From Pseudomonas sp. MN1F (GTDB lineage Bacteria; Pseudomonadota; Gammaproteobacteria; Pseudomonadales; Pseudomonadaceae): DNA of 64,000 nt. This document shows positions 15,596-24,760 of this stretch, in pieces. A model generated the notes under the pieces. It was given only the letters and a program-made list of their open reading frames with translations. It searched no databases and was not told the DNA's origin. The stretch lies in NCBI RefSeq assembly GCF_009391885.1, contig NZ_VZII01000035.1, forward strand, positions 1 through 64,000, read 5' to 3'. The position numbers and the translations under genes were made by a program. Every line of letters begins with the position of its first letter. The stretch's first letter is position 1.

Positions 15596-17134
15596 TCAGG
15601 TCGTCAGCGTGCGCAGCAGGTTCTTGTAGTCCTCGCGGATGTCCGCGTCGGATTCCTTCAATTCGTTGATCTTGCGGCAGGCGTGCAACACGGTGGTGTG
15701 GTCGCGGCCGCCAAACATGTCGCCGATCTCCGGCAGACTGTGGTTGGTCAGCTCCTTCGACAGTGCCATGGCAACCTGACGGGGGCGCGCAACGGAGCGC
15801 GAGCGGCGTTTGGACAACAGATCGGCAATCTTGATCTTGTAGTACTCGGCCACGGTGCGCTGGATGTTATCCACACTCACCAGCTTGTCCTGCAGCGCCA
15901 GCAGGTCCTTCAACGACTCGCGAATCAGCTCGATGGTGATGTCACGGCCCATGAAGTGCGAGTGAGCGATCACTCGCTTCAGGGCGCCTTCGAGTTCACG
16001 TACGTTGGAGCGGATACGCTGGGCGATGAAGAACGCAGCATCATGCGGCAGCTCGACCTTGGCCTGGTCGGCCTTCTTCATCAGGATCGCCACACGGGTT
16101 TCCAGTTCCGGCGGCTCGACAGCCACCGTCAAGCCCCAGCCGAAGCGCGATTTCAGGCGCTCTTCCAGGCCTTCGATCTCCTTCGGGTAGCGGTCGCTGG
16201 TGAGAATCACCTGCTGGCCACCCTCGAGCAAGGCGTTGAAGGTGTGGAAGAACTCTTCCTGGGAACGCTCTTTACGGGCGAAGAACTGGATGTCGTCGAT
16301 CAGCAGCGCATCGACCGAGCGGTAGAAGCGCTTGAATTCATTGATTGCGTTGAGCTGCAGCGCCTTGACCATATCCGCGACGAAGCGCTCGGAATGCAGG
16401 TAAACGACCTTGGCATTCGGATTCTTCTTGAGCAGGTGGTTACCCACAGCATGCATCAGGTGGGTCTTGCCCAAGCCCACGCCGCCATAAAGGAACAGCG
16501 GGTTGTAGCCATGCTTGGGGTTGTCGGCGACCTGCCACGCCGCAGCGCGGGCCAACTGGTTCGACTTACCTTCTACAAAGGTCTCGAAGGTAAACGTGCG
16601 GTTCAGGTAGCTGGTGTGCTTGAGCGCGCCTTCCACCTGGACGGTGCGCTGCTCGGTACGGCTGCCCGCAGCAGGTGCCGATGCGCTGTCGCCCATGCCA
16701 TCGAAGCTGTCACGCGAGGCCGATTCAACGACCTCGTTCACTTGCATCGGTTCGGCGGCTGGCGCCTGGACGGGTTCGGCAACGGCGGCAATGACAGGTG
16801 CAGCGGCCTGTTGTGTCTGGCTTTGTGCAAGCGTGGCAGCCACTGCGGCGCTGACGGGTGCATTAGGTGCAGCACGTGGAGCAGAGCTGCGACGACTGCC
16901 TATTAATAAGGAAAGGGCAGGTGCAATGCCGTCGCCGTTTTCACCCAACAGTTCGAGCAGACGGCCGAGGTACTTTTCATTCACCCAGTCGAGCACGAAA
17001 CGGTTCGGCGCGTAGACACGCAACTCGTCGCCTTCGGCTTCGACCTGTAGCGGACGGATCCAGGTGTTGAATTGCTGGGCAGGCAGTTCATCGCGCAGAA
17101 GCTCCACGCACTGCTGCCAAAGTTCCACTGACAC
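15596..17134 (-). CDS. dnaA: Chromosomal replication initiator DnaA
   Basis: 512 residues from a GTG start at 17134 (MSVELWQQCVELLRDELP), preceded by AGGGGAT. A longer reading from 17299 would run into oriC and lacks family similarity. Domain I is followed by an Ala/Pro/Gln-rich domain II linker and then the AAA+ domain (Walker A GGVGLGKTH; Walker B ALLIDDIQFF). Domain IV has the DnaA-box-binding signature GGRDHTTVLHACRKI. It initiates replication at the adjacent oriC. Its promoter lies among DnaA boxes, consistent with autoregulation. Confidence 0.98.
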   Translation of the reverse strand: MSVELWQQCVELLRDELPAQQFNTWIRPLQVEAEGDELRVYAPNRFVLDWVNEKYLGRLLELLGENGDGIAPALSLLIGSRRSSAPRAAPNAPVSAAVAATLAQSQTQQAAAPVIAAVAEPVQAPAAEPMQVNEVVESASRDSFDGMGDSASAPAAGSRTEQRTVQVEGALKHTSYLNRTFTFETFVEGKSNQLARAAAWQVADNPKHGYNPLFLYGGVGLGKTHLMHAVGNHLLKKNPNAKVVYLHSERFVADMVKALQLNAINEFKRFYRSVDALLIDDIQFFARKERSQEEFFHTFNALLEGGQQVILTSDRYPKEIEGLEERLKSRFGWGLTVAVEPPELETRVAILMKKADQAKVELPHDAAFFIAQRIRSNVRELEGALKRVIAHSHFMGRDITIELIRESLKDLLALQDKLVSVDNIQRTVAEYYKIKIADLLSKRRSRSVARPRQVAMALSKELTNHSLPEIGDMFGGRDHTTVLHACRKINELKESDADIREDYKNLLRTLTT

Positions 17135-17627
17135 GGATATCCCCTGAGTTGAAAGCCGGATAAGGCAAAAACAAACCGCCATTGTACCGGTCGAGCGATC
17201 AGTTATCCACATGTGGAAACATTCTGAGCCATGACAAAACAGCCATTTAGCGGCAAAAACGTCTCCCAGCCTCTGTGAATAAGCTCTGTGGATAACCACC
17301 CATGAGGTCTATGCACAACCCTGAGGTGAGCCCTGTTGATAACTCGGCTGTGGATAATGACCATTTCTATCCACAGGCTTTCAAAAGGTCCGTCACAAGC
17401 GCAGCACCTGTTACCGACAAGGTTATGAATCTCTGTACAGCCCGTAATTCGTAGGCTCAAGACAGTTATCCACAGAAGGTTATCCACTTAAGATTTATAA
17501 GTTCTTCAGAAAAGCTTTTTATATCTCTCTTCTTTTTTTTCATTTTGTCGTCCGTCTGCCTGGCTGATCAACCCTCCCTGGCATCCAGCACTCAGGGAAC
17601 CACCTATAAGGAAAGGCTGGTTGGAAA
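17135..17627. other. oriC: oriC (dnaA-rpmH intergenic origin)
   Basis: Non-coding, with many DnaA boxes. Perfect TTATCCACA or its complement: 17203, 17287, 17349, 17466. Near matches: 17274 (TGTGAATAA), 17334 (TGTTGATAA), 17367 (CTATCCACA), 17480 (TTATCCACT). They are followed by an AT-rich run at about 17489-17545 suitable as the unwinding element. Established knowledge: this intergenic region acts as a replication origin in Pseudomonas. Confidence 0.92.
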
Positions 17628-17656
17628 TTGACCTATGGGCTTGCTTTCTCTAGAAT
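17628..17656 (+). promoter_or_regulatory. Sigma-70 promoter for rpmH-rnpA
   Basis: TTGACC, 17-base spacer, TAGAAT, giving a start about 55 bases before rpmH. Good match to consensus. Confidence 0.7.
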
Positions 17657-17717
17657 CGCCGATCTCTTAAAAAGGGGGCCATTCCGGCCCGTAGTCGACA
17701 AACCAGGTAACAACGCC

Positions 17718-17852
17718 ATGAAACGTACTTTCCAACCAAGCACCATCAAGCGCGCTCGCACCCACGGCTTCCGTGCCCGTATGGCTACCAAGAACGGCCG
17801 CGCTGTTCTGTCGCGTCGTCGTGCCAAAGGCCGTAAGCGTCTGGCCATTTGA
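17718..17852 (+). CDS. rpmH: 50S ribosomal protein L34
   Basis: 44 residues, very basic: MKRTFQPSTIKRARTHGFRA and ending GRKRLAI, essentially the universal L34 sequence and length. The ATG at 17718 is fixed by the family N-terminus. First gene of rpmH-rnpA-yidD-yidC, read away from oriC. Confidence 0.98.
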   Translation: MKRTFQPSTIKRARTHGFRARMATKNGRAVLSRRRAKGRKRLAI

Positions 17853-17865
17853 TTTTTCGGCACAG

Positions 17866-18270
17866 GTGGTGAGTCAGGACTTCAGTCGGGAAAAGCGACT
17901 GCTTACACCCCGGCACTTCAAAGCGGTCTTCGACTCCCCAACCGGCAAGGTTCCAGGGAAAAACCTGCTGATCCTTGCTCGCGAGAACGGCCTGGATCAC
18001 CCGCGCCTCGGCCTGGTGATCGGCAAGAAGAGCGTCAAGCTCGCCGTTCAACGCAACCGCCTCAAGCGCTTGATGCGCGATTCCTTCCGGCTCAACCAGC
18101 AAATGCTGGGTGGCCTGGATATAGTGATCGTCGCGCGCAAGGGATTGGGTGAGATAGAAAACCCGGAATTGCACCAACACTTTGGCAAGCTCTGGAAACG
18201 CCTGGCGCGCAGCCGGCCAACTCCAGCGGCTAACGCCGATTCCGCAGGGGTAGACAGTCAAAATGCGTAA
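17866..18270 (+). CDS. rnpA: Ribonuclease P protein component
   Basis: About 134 residues from a GTG at 17866 (GTG at 17869 is equally possible), giving VSQDFSREKRLLTPRHFKAVF. The RNase P signature RNRLKRLMRDSFR is present. Binds the catalytic RNA and helps mature tRNA 5' ends. The reading frame is open further upstream, but that extension overlaps rpmH and has no family match. Overlaps yidD by 8 bases. Confidence 0.95.
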   Translation: MVSQDFSREKRLLTPRHFKAVFDSPTGKVPGKNLLILARENGLDHPRLGLVIGKKSVKLAVQRNRLKRLMRDSFRLNQQMLGGLDIVIVARKGLGEIENPELHQHFGKLWKRLARSRPTPAANADSAGVDSQNA

Positions 18271-18508
18271 ACTGGCCCTCGTTCCGATCCAGTTTTACCG
18301 TTACGCCATCAGTCCCCTGATGGCCAATCACTGTCGTTTCTACCCCAGTTGCTCCTGTTACGCTCTTGAAGCCATTGAAAACCATGGCCTCTTGCGTGGC
18401 GGGTGGCTAGCCGTTCGTCGCCTGGGGCGTTGTCATCCGTGGAACGACGGCGGTTTCGATCCCGTTCCCCCCGCTCCTTCCTCCCGAACTTCTTCGATAG
18501 CCGAGTAA
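18263..18508 (+). CDS. yidD: Membrane protein insertion efficiency factor YidD
   Basis: 81 residues with the invariant YidD Cys cluster (CRFYPSCSCYALEAIENHGLLRGGWLAVRRL shortened: YPSCS...Y) and CHPWNDGGFDPVP. Small membrane-associated protein that aids YidC/Sec-dependent insertion. It overlaps rnpA and ends two bases before yidC. Confidence 0.96.
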   Translation: MRKLALVPIQFYRYAISPLMANHCRFYPSCSCYALEAIENHGLLRGGWLAVRRLGRCHPWNDGGFDPVPPAPSSRTSSIAE

Positions 18509-18510
18509 TC

Positions 18511-20187
18511 ATGGATATTAAACGCACGATCCTGATCGTCGCCCTGGCAATCGTGTCCTACGTCATGGTCCTCAAGTGGAACGAGGACTACGGCCAGGCT
18601 GCCCTGCCGACTCAGAATACTGCTGCCAGCACTGTTGCCCCGGCCTTGCCGGATGGTGTGCCGGCCGGTACCGCCAGCGCCGATGTGCCAAGCGCCAATG
18701 CTGAATCCAGCCCCGCCGAACTGGCTCCGGCTGCAGTCAGCAAGGATCTGATCCGGATCAAGACCGATGTTCTGGAACTCGCTATCGATCCGGTCGGTGG
18801 TGACATCGTCCAGCTGAACCTGCCGAAGTACCCACGCCGTCAGGACCATCCGGACATTCCGTTCCAACTGTTCGACAACGGTGGCGAACGCATCTACCTG
18901 GCACAAAGCGGCCTGACCGGCGCCAACGGTCCGGATGCCCGTTCGTCGGGTCGCCCGCTGTACGCTGCCGAGCAGAAGAGCTACCAGCTGGCCGACGGCC
19001 AGGAACAACTGGTGGTTGACCTGAAGTTCAGCGACAACGGCGTCAACTACATCAAGCGCTTCAGCTTCAAGCGAGGTGAATACGACCTGACCGTCAGCTA
19101 CCTGATCGACAACCAGAGCGGCCAGGCCTGGAACGGCAACATGTTTGCCCAGCTCAAGCGTGACGCCAGCTCCGACCCGTCGTCGAGCACTGCCACCGGC
19201 ACCGCCACGTACCTGGGCGCCGCCATGTGGACTGCCTCCGAGCCTTACAAAAAGGTCTCGATGAAGGACATCGACAAAGGTAGTTTGAAAGAAAATGTGT
19301 CCGGCGGCTGGGTTGCCTGGCTGCAGCACTACTTCGTGACCGCCTGGATTCCGGCCAAGTCGGACAACAATGTTGTCCAGACCCGCAAGGACAGCCAGGG
19401 CAACTACATCATCGGCTACACCGGCCCGGCGCTCAGCGTTCCGGCTGGCGGCAAGGTCGAAACCAGCGCCATGCTGTATGCCGGTCCGAAGATCCAGTCC
19501 AAGCTGAAAGAGTTGTCCCCAGGTCTGGAACTGACCGTCGACTACGGCTTCCTGTGGTTCATTGCCCAGCCGATCTTCTGGCTGCTGCAACATATCCACA
19601 GCCTGCTGGGTAACTGGGGCTGGTCGATCATCGTGCTGACCATGCTCATCAAGGGCCTGTTCTTCCCGTTGTCGGCTGCCAGCTACCGCTCGATGGCGCG
19701 CATGCGTGCCGTGGCACCGAAGCTCGCCGCACTGAAGGAACGCTTTGGTGACGATCGCCAGAAGATGTCCCAGGCGATGATGGAGCTGTACAAGAAAGAG
19801 AAGATCAACCCGCTGGGCGGCTGCTTGCCGATCCTGGTGCAGATGCCGGTGTTCCTGTCCCTGTACTGGGTACTGCTGGAAAGCGTCGAGATGCGTCAGG
19901 CCCCATGGATGCTGTGGATTACTGACCTGTCGATCAAGGATCCGTTCTTCATCCTGCCGATCATCATGGGCGCCACCATGTTCATCCAGCAGCGTCTGAA
20001 CCCGACTCCACCGGATCCGATGCAGGCCAAGGTGATGAAAATGATGCCGATCATCTTCACCTTCTTCTTCCTGTGGTTCCCAGCGGGTCTGGTGCTGTAC
20101 TGGGTTGTGAACAACTGCCTGTCGATCACTCAGCAGTGGTACATCACCCGCCGTATCGAAGCAGCCACCAAAAAAGCTGCTGCTTGA
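18511..20187 (+). CDS. yidC: Membrane protein insertase YidC
   Basis: 558 residues from ATG 18511 (MDIKRTILIVALAIVSYVMVL). An N-terminal TM anchor is followed by a large periplasmic P1 domain with an Ala/Pro-rich linker, then the conserved insertase core from about residue 350 (GNWGWSIIVLTMLIKGLFFPLS; INPLGGCLPILVQMPVFLSLYWVL). It inserts Sec-independent membrane proteins, including ATP synthase subunit c (atpE) encoded further on. A strong terminator follows. Confidence 0.97.
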   Translation: MDIKRTILIVALAIVSYVMVLKWNEDYGQAALPTQNTAASTVAPALPDGVPAGTASADVPSANAESSPAELAPAAVSKDLIRIKTDVLELAIDPVGGDIVQLNLPKYPRRQDHPDIPFQLFDNGGERIYLAQSGLTGANGPDARSSGRPLYAAEQKSYQLADGQEQLVVDLKFSDNGVNYIKRFSFKRGEYDLTVSYLIDNQSGQAWNGNMFAQLKRDASSDPSSSTATGTATYLGAAMWTASEPYKKVSMKDIDKGSLKENVSGGWVAWLQHYFVTAWIPAKSDNNVVQTRKDSQGNYIIGYTGPALSVPAGGKVETSAMLYAGPKIQSKLKELSPGLELTVDYGFLWFIAQPIFWLLQHIHSLLGNWGWSIIVLTMLIKGLFFPLSAASYRSMARMRAVAPKLAALKERFGDDRQKMSQAMMELYKKEKINPLGGCLPILVQMPVFLSLYWVLLESVEMRQAPWMLWITDLSIKDPFFILPIIMGATMFIQQRLNPTPPDPMQAKVMKMMPIIFTFFFLWFPAGLVLYWVVNNCLSITQQWYITRRIEAATKKAAA

Positions 20188-20212
20188 CGGGCTACTGCGC
20201 TAGCCTGTGAAT

Positions 20213-20238
20213 AAAAACGCCCCCTCGGGGGCGTTTTT
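20213..20238 (+). terminator. Rho-independent terminator after yidC
   Basis: AAAAACGCCCC-CTCG-GGGGCGTTTTT, about 26 bases after the yidC stop. Confidence 0.92.
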
Positions 20239-20273
20239 GCTATCTGTCGTTTTTGTCGTAGAGGCTTTCGAGC

Positions 20274-21644
20274 ATGAACACTGTGCGTGAAACCATCGCC
20301 GCCATTGCCACCGCCCAGGGCCGCGGGGGTGTGGGCATCGTCAAGCTGTCCGGGCCGCTGGCGAGCCAGGCTGGCCAACTGATCACCGGTCGTACCCTGA
20401 CGCCACGCCACGCCCACTACGGGCCGTTCCGTGACGAGGAAGGCCTGGTGCTGGATGAAGGCATCGCGCTGTTCTTTCCAGGCCCCAACTCGTTTACCGG
20501 CGAGGATGTGTTGGAGTTGCAGGGCCATGGTGGCCCGGTGGTGCTCGACATGCTGCTGCAGCGCTGTGTACAAGTCGGCTGCCGCCTGGCCCGCCCAGGT
20601 GAATTCAGTGAGCGTGCGTTTCTCAACGACAAGCTCGACCTGGCCCAGGCCGAAGCCATCGCCGACCTGATCGAGGCGAGCTCCAGCCAAGCTGCACGCA
20701 ATGCCTTGCGCTCGCTGCAGGGGGAATTCTCCAAACGTGTGCACAGCCTGACAGAGGCGCTGATTGCCCTGCGCATCTACGTCGAGGCCGCGATCGACTT
20801 CCCTGAAGAAGAAATCGACTTCCTTGCCGATGGCCATGTGTTGTCGATGCTCGATGCTGTCCGTGCCGAGTTATCCACCGTGCAACGCGAGGCCGGGCAG
20901 GGCGCCTTGTTGCGTGACGGCATGACGGTGGTCATCGCCGGCCGGCCGAATGCCGGCAAGTCCAGCTTGCTGAACCAGCTGGCGGGGCGTGAGGCGGCCA
21001 TCGTCACCGACATCGCCGGCACCACCCGGGATATCCTGCGCGAACATATCCACATAGACGGCATGCCGCTGCACGTGGTCGATACTGCCGGCCTGCGGGA
21101 TACCGACGACCATGTGGAAAAGATTGGCGTGCAACGCGCGCTGAAGGCCATAGGCGAGGCCGACCGGGTACTGTTGGTGGTCGATTCCACCGCACCCGAG
21201 GCCAGTGACCCGTTTGCCTTGTGGCCCGAGTTTCTCGATCAGCGGCCGGACCCGGCCAAAGTCACGCTGATTCGCAACAAAGCCGACCTCAGCGGTGAGC
21301 GGGTAGGGTTGGAACAGTGCGATGACGGTCACGTAACCATTACCCTGAGCGCCAAGGGGGGCGATCACGGGCTACAACTGCTGCGTGATCACCTCAAGGC
21401 CTGCATGGGTTATGAACAGACCGCCGAGAGCGGTTTCAGCGCCCGCCGGCGCCACCTGGATGCCTTGCGCCAGGCCAGTTCGCACCTGGAGCATGGCCGC
21501 GCACAGCTGACCCTGGCTGGCGCGGGCGAACTGCTGGCCGAAGACCTGCGTCAGGCGCAGCAGGCGTTGGGCGAGATCACCGGCGCGTTCAGTTCCGACG
21601 ACCTGCTGGGGCGGATCTTCTCCAGTTTCTGCATCGGCAAGTAG
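20274..21644 (+). CDS. mnmE: tRNA modification GTPase MnmE (TrmE)
   Basis: 456 residues. An N-terminal folate-binding domain (MNTVRETIAAIATAQGRGGVGIVKLSG) is followed by a helical domain and an inserted Ras-like G domain (GRPNAGKSSLLN, DIAGTTRD, DTAGLRDTDD, RNKADL). The C-terminal CIGK carries the conserved Cys. With MnmG it makes the cmnm5 modification at U34 of certain tRNAs. MnmG is encoded just downstream, separated by the second DnaA-box region. Confidence 0.98.
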   Translation: MNTVRETIAAIATAQGRGGVGIVKLSGPLASQAGQLITGRTLTPRHAHYGPFRDEEGLVLDEGIALFFPGPNSFTGEDVLELQGHGGPVVLDMLLQRCVQVGCRLARPGEFSERAFLNDKLDLAQAEAIADLIEASSSQAARNALRSLQGEFSKRVHSLTEALIALRIYVEAAIDFPEEEIDFLADGHVLSMLDAVRAELSTVQREAGQGALLRDGMTVVIAGRPNAGKSSLLNQLAGREAAIVTDIAGTTRDILREHIHIDGMPLHVVDTAGLRDTDDHVEKIGVQRALKAIGEADRVLLVVDSTAPEASDPFALWPEFLDQRPDPAKVTLIRNKADLSGERVGLEQCDDGHVTITLSAKGGDHGLQLLRDHLKACMGYEQTAESGFSARRRHLDALRQASSHLEHGRAQLTLAGAGELLAEDLRQAQQALGEITGAFSSDDLLGRIFSSFCIGK

Positions 21645-21666
21645 TCCACAGCTCGGCAAATCCAAG

Positions 21667-21694
21667 GCCGCTCCTTCGGGAGCGGCTTTTTTTT
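21667..21694 (+). terminator. Rho-independent terminator after mnmE
   Basis: GCCGCTCC-TTCG-GGAGCGGC followed by eight T. Confidence 0.92.
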
Positions 21695-21742
21695 GCCTGC
21701 GATTTATCCACTCGTCGGATCTTTCGACACCCACGCCGGCCC

Positions 21743-21778
21743 CTGTAGGAGCGGCTTTAGCCGCGAAGAGGCCAGTAC
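21743..21778. repeat. P. putida-type REP element
   Basis: TGTAGGAGCGGC-ttta-GCCGCGAAGAGGCC pattern, the characteristic extragenic palindrome of P. putida-group genomes. The stem GCGGC/GCCGC is clear. Confidence 0.8.
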
Positions 21779-22199
21779 AGGGTTACATAAAATCATCCAC
21801 AGGCACGATTTCATGTTCAGGAGCCCTGTGGAAAACCCACCTTCAGCCCTCTTGATAAGCAGGCTTTTTTTCTGAGGAAAAATCCGCCTGTGGGTAAACC
21901 ATCATTTAATCCACAGGCTAAAGGACGTTATCCATAACCCTCATGGTGGGTAAGCCACAGGGTTCAATTTCGCTGTAAACCATACAGATAAAGGGCTGCA
22001 GAACGTTATCCACAGGACAGGCTGAGCATAAGAATAAACATAAAAACAAAGCTTTTATAAAATTTTCTTCTTTGATTTCTGTTGTCTGCCATTCATCCAC
22101 AGACTGGTCAAAATTTGCTCAGACGGTTCCTTTAGAGGGGGTGAAGTCCCTATACTTGTCGGCTTACCTTCTCTATTCGCAAAAACAGGCACGAGGTGC
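21779..22199. other. Second DnaA-box cluster upstream of mnmG
   Basis: Non-coding region rich in DnaA-box sequences. One perfect TTATCCACA lies at 22006. Near matches are at 21793 (TCATCCACA), 21827 (TGTGGAAAA), 21889 (TGTGGGTAA), 21907 (TAATCCACA), 21928 (TTATCCATA) and 22093 (TCATCCACA). An AT-rich run at about 22030-22085 resembles the one in oriC, and both contain AAAGCTTTT(T)ATA followed by a pyrimidine tract. A second DnaA-box region near gidA/mnmG has been reported in P. putida. A weak -10 (TATACT at 22151) precedes mnmG. Confidence 0.75.
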
Positions 22200-24095
22200 G
22201 TGGTGGATTTCCCTTCCCGTTTTGAAGTGATCGTCATCGGCGGCGGCCATGCCGGTACCGAGGCTGCGCTTGCGTCAGCACGCATGGGTGTGAAAACCCT
22301 GCTGTTGACCCATAACGTGGAAACCCTCGGTCACATGAGCTGCAACCCGGCAATTGGTGGCATCGGCAAGAGCCATCTGGTCAAAGAGATCGATGCACTC
22401 GGCGGCGCCATGGCGCTGGCCACCGACAAGAGCGGCATCCAGTTCCGCATCCTGAACAACCGCAAGGGCCCGGCCGTACGCGCCACCCGTGCGCAGGCCG
22501 ACCGCGCCATCTACAAGGCAGTGGTACGCGAGATCCTGGAAAACCAGCCGAACCTGTGGATATTCCAGCAGTCCTGCGACGACCTGATCGTCGAACAGGA
22601 CCAGGTCAAAGGCGTGGTGACCCAGATGGGCCTGCGCTTCTTCGCCGAATCCGTGGTGCTGACCACCGGTACTTTCCTCGGTGGGCTTATCCACATCGGC
22701 CTGCAAAATCATTCCGGCGGTCGCGCTGGTGATCCGCCGTCGATTGCCCTGGCTCACCGCATGCGCGAATTGCCGCTGCGCGTCGGTCGCCTGAAAACCG
22801 GTACGCCGCCGCGTATCGATGGGCGTTCCGTGGACTTCTCGGTCATGACCGAGCAACCAGGCGACACGCCGATCCCGGTGATGTCGTTCATGGGCAACGC
22901 CGACATGCACCCGCGCCAGGTGAGCTGCTGGATTACCCACACCAACGCCCGCACCCACGAGATCATTGCCTCGAACCTTGACCGTTCACCGATGTACTCC
23001 GGTGTGATCGAAGGTGTCGGCCCGCGCTATTGCCCGTCGATCGAAGACAAGATCCACCGCTTCGCCGACAAGGAAAGCCACCAGGTATTCATCGAGCCGG
23101 AAGGCCTGACCACCCACGAGCTGTACCCCAACGGTATTTCCACTTCGCTGCCGTTCGATGTGCAGCTGGAGCTGGTGCGTTCGATCCGCGGTATGGAAAA
23201 TGCCCACATCGTTCGCCCGGGTTACGCCATCGAGTACGACTACTTCGACCCGCGCGACCTGAAGTACAGCCTCGAGACCAAAGTCATCGGCGGCCTGTTC
23301 TTCGCCGGCCAGATCAACGGCACCACCGGCTACGAAGAAGCCGGCGCCCAGGGCCTGCTGGCCGGGACCAACGCCGCGCTGCGTGCTCAGGGCCGTGAAA
23401 GCTGGTGCCCGCGCCGCGACGAGGCGTACATCGGCGTACTGGTCGACGACCTGATTACCCTGGGAACCCAGGAGCCGTACCGCATGTTCACTTCGCGTGC
23501 CGAGTACCGGCTGATCCTGCGCGAAGACAACGCTGATCTGCGCCTGACCGAGAAAGGTCGCGAGCTCGGCCTGATCGACGACGATCGCTGGGCCGCCTTC
23601 TGCGCCAAGCGCGACGGTATCGAGCGCGAAGAGCAGCGCCTGAAATCGACTTGGGTGCGCCCGAACACCGAGCAAGGGCAAGCCATTGTGGATAAGTTCG
23701 GCACCCCGCTGAGCCACGAGTACAGCCTGCTCAACCTGCTGGCCCGGCCAGAGATCGACTATGCCGGCTTGATCGAAGCGACAGGTGGTGCAGAGATTGA
23801 TCCACAGGTCGCCGAGCAGGTCGAGATCAAGACCAAGTACGCCGGTTACATTGATCGCCAGCAGGACGAGATCGCCCGCCTGCGCGCCAGCGAAGACACG
23901 CGCCTGCCTGTGGATATCGACTACACCACGATTTCCGGGCTGTCGAAGGAAATCCAGGGCAAGCTCGGCCAGACGCGCCCGGAGACTCTGGGCCAGGCTT
24001 CGCGTATCCCCGGCGTTACCCCGGCGGCGATTTCCCTGTTGCTGATTCATCTGAAAAAACGCGGCGCAGGCCGCGAATTGGAGCAAAGCGCTTGA
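22200..24095 (+). CDS. mnmG: tRNA uridine-5-carboxymethylaminomethyl synthase MnmG (GidA)
   Basis: 631 residues, the family length, from a GTG at 22200 (a second GTG follows at 22203). FAD-binding GGGHAGTEAALA at the N-terminus. Conserved HMSCNPAIGGIGKSHLV and GTFLGGLIHIG-type motifs and a C-terminal helical MnmE-contact region are present. Partner of MnmE in U34 modification. It carries internal DnaA-box words at 22687 and 23687. The stop overlaps the rsmG start. Confidence 0.98.
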   Translation: MVDFPSRFEVIVIGGGHAGTEAALASARMGVKTLLLTHNVETLGHMSCNPAIGGIGKSHLVKEIDALGGAMALATDKSGIQFRILNNRKGPAVRATRAQADRAIYKAVVREILENQPNLWIFQQSCDDLIVEQDQVKGVVTQMGLRFFAESVVLTTGTFLGGLIHIGLQNHSGGRAGDPPSIALAHRMRELPLRVGRLKTGTPPRIDGRSVDFSVMTEQPGDTPIPVMSFMGNADMHPRQVSCWITHTNARTHEIIASNLDRSPMYSGVIEGVGPRYCPSIEDKIHRFADKESHQVFIEPEGLTTHELYPNGISTSLPFDVQLELVRSIRGMENAHIVRPGYAIEYDYFDPRDLKYSLETKVIGGLFFAGQINGTTGYEEAGAQGLLAGTNAALRAQGRESWCPRRDEAYIGVLVDDLITLGTQEPYRMFTSRAEYRLILREDNADLRLTEKGRELGLIDDDRWAAFCAKRDGIEREEQRLKSTWVRPNTEQGQAIVDKFGTPLSHEYSLLNLLARPEIDYAGLIEATGGAEIDPQVAEQVEIKTKYAGYIDRQQDEIARLRASEDTRLPVDIDYTTISGLSKEIQGKLGQTRPETLGQASRIPGVTPAAISLLLIHLKKRGAGRELEQSA

Positions 24096-24742
24096 GTTCC
24101 CTGGTCACCCCGCAACACGCCGAAGAGTTGTCCACAGGTGCGCGCCAGCTCGGTGTCGAGCTGAGCGCCGAGCAGCACGAAAAGCTGTTGGGCTACCTGG
24201 CCCTGTTGATCAAATGGAACAAAGCCTACAACCTCACTGCCGTGCGCGATCCGGACGAGATGGTTTCCCGCCATCTGCTGGACAGCCTCAGCGTCATGTC
24301 GTTTATCCACAGCGAGCGTAACAACTGGCTGGATGTTGGCAGCGGCGGTGGCATGCCCGGCATCCCTTTGGCTATCCTGCATCCGCACAAGCAGGTGACG
24401 GTGCTGGACGCCAATGGCAAGAAGACGCGCTTCCTGACCCAGGTGAAAATGGAACTGAAACTGGACAACCTCACGGTTATCCACAGCCGGGTCGAAGCCT
24501 TCCAGCCGTCGCTACCGTTCAGCGGAATCATCTCTCGCGCCTTCAGCAGCATGGAGAACTTCACCAACTGGACCCGCCATCTGGGCGACACCGGGACGCA
24601 ATGGCTTGCAATGAAGGGGCTGCATCCTGCCGATGAACTGGTAGCATTGCCCGCAGACTTCACAGTGGAAAGCGAGCAGGCCCTGACCGTTCCAGGTTGC
24701 CAGGGCCAGCGCCATCTGCTGATACTGCGCCGCAAGGCTTGA
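24092..24742 (+). CDS. rsmG: 16S rRNA (guanine527-N7)-methyltransferase RsmG (GidB)
   Basis: 216 residues. The start is a TTG overlapping the mnmG stop (TTGA), giving MSSLVTPQHAEELSTG. SAM-binding motif I is WLDVGSGGGMPGIPLAI and motif II is VTVLDANGKKTRFL. Methylates 16S rRNA G527; loss gives low-level streptomycin resistance in relatives. It has perfect DnaA-box words at 24303 and 24477. Confidence 0.96.
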   Translation: MSSLVTPQHAEELSTGARQLGVELSAEQHEKLLGYLALLIKWNKAYNLTAVRDPDEMVSRHLLDSLSVMSFIHSERNNWLDVGSGGGMPGIPLAILHPHKQVTVLDANGKKTRFLTQVKMELKLDNLTVIHSRVEAFQPSLPFSGIISRAFSSMENFTNWTRHLGDTGTQWLAMKGLHPADELVALPADFTVESEQALTVPGCQGQRHLLILRRKA

Positions 24743-24760
24743 TTGGGAACACACGCAACA

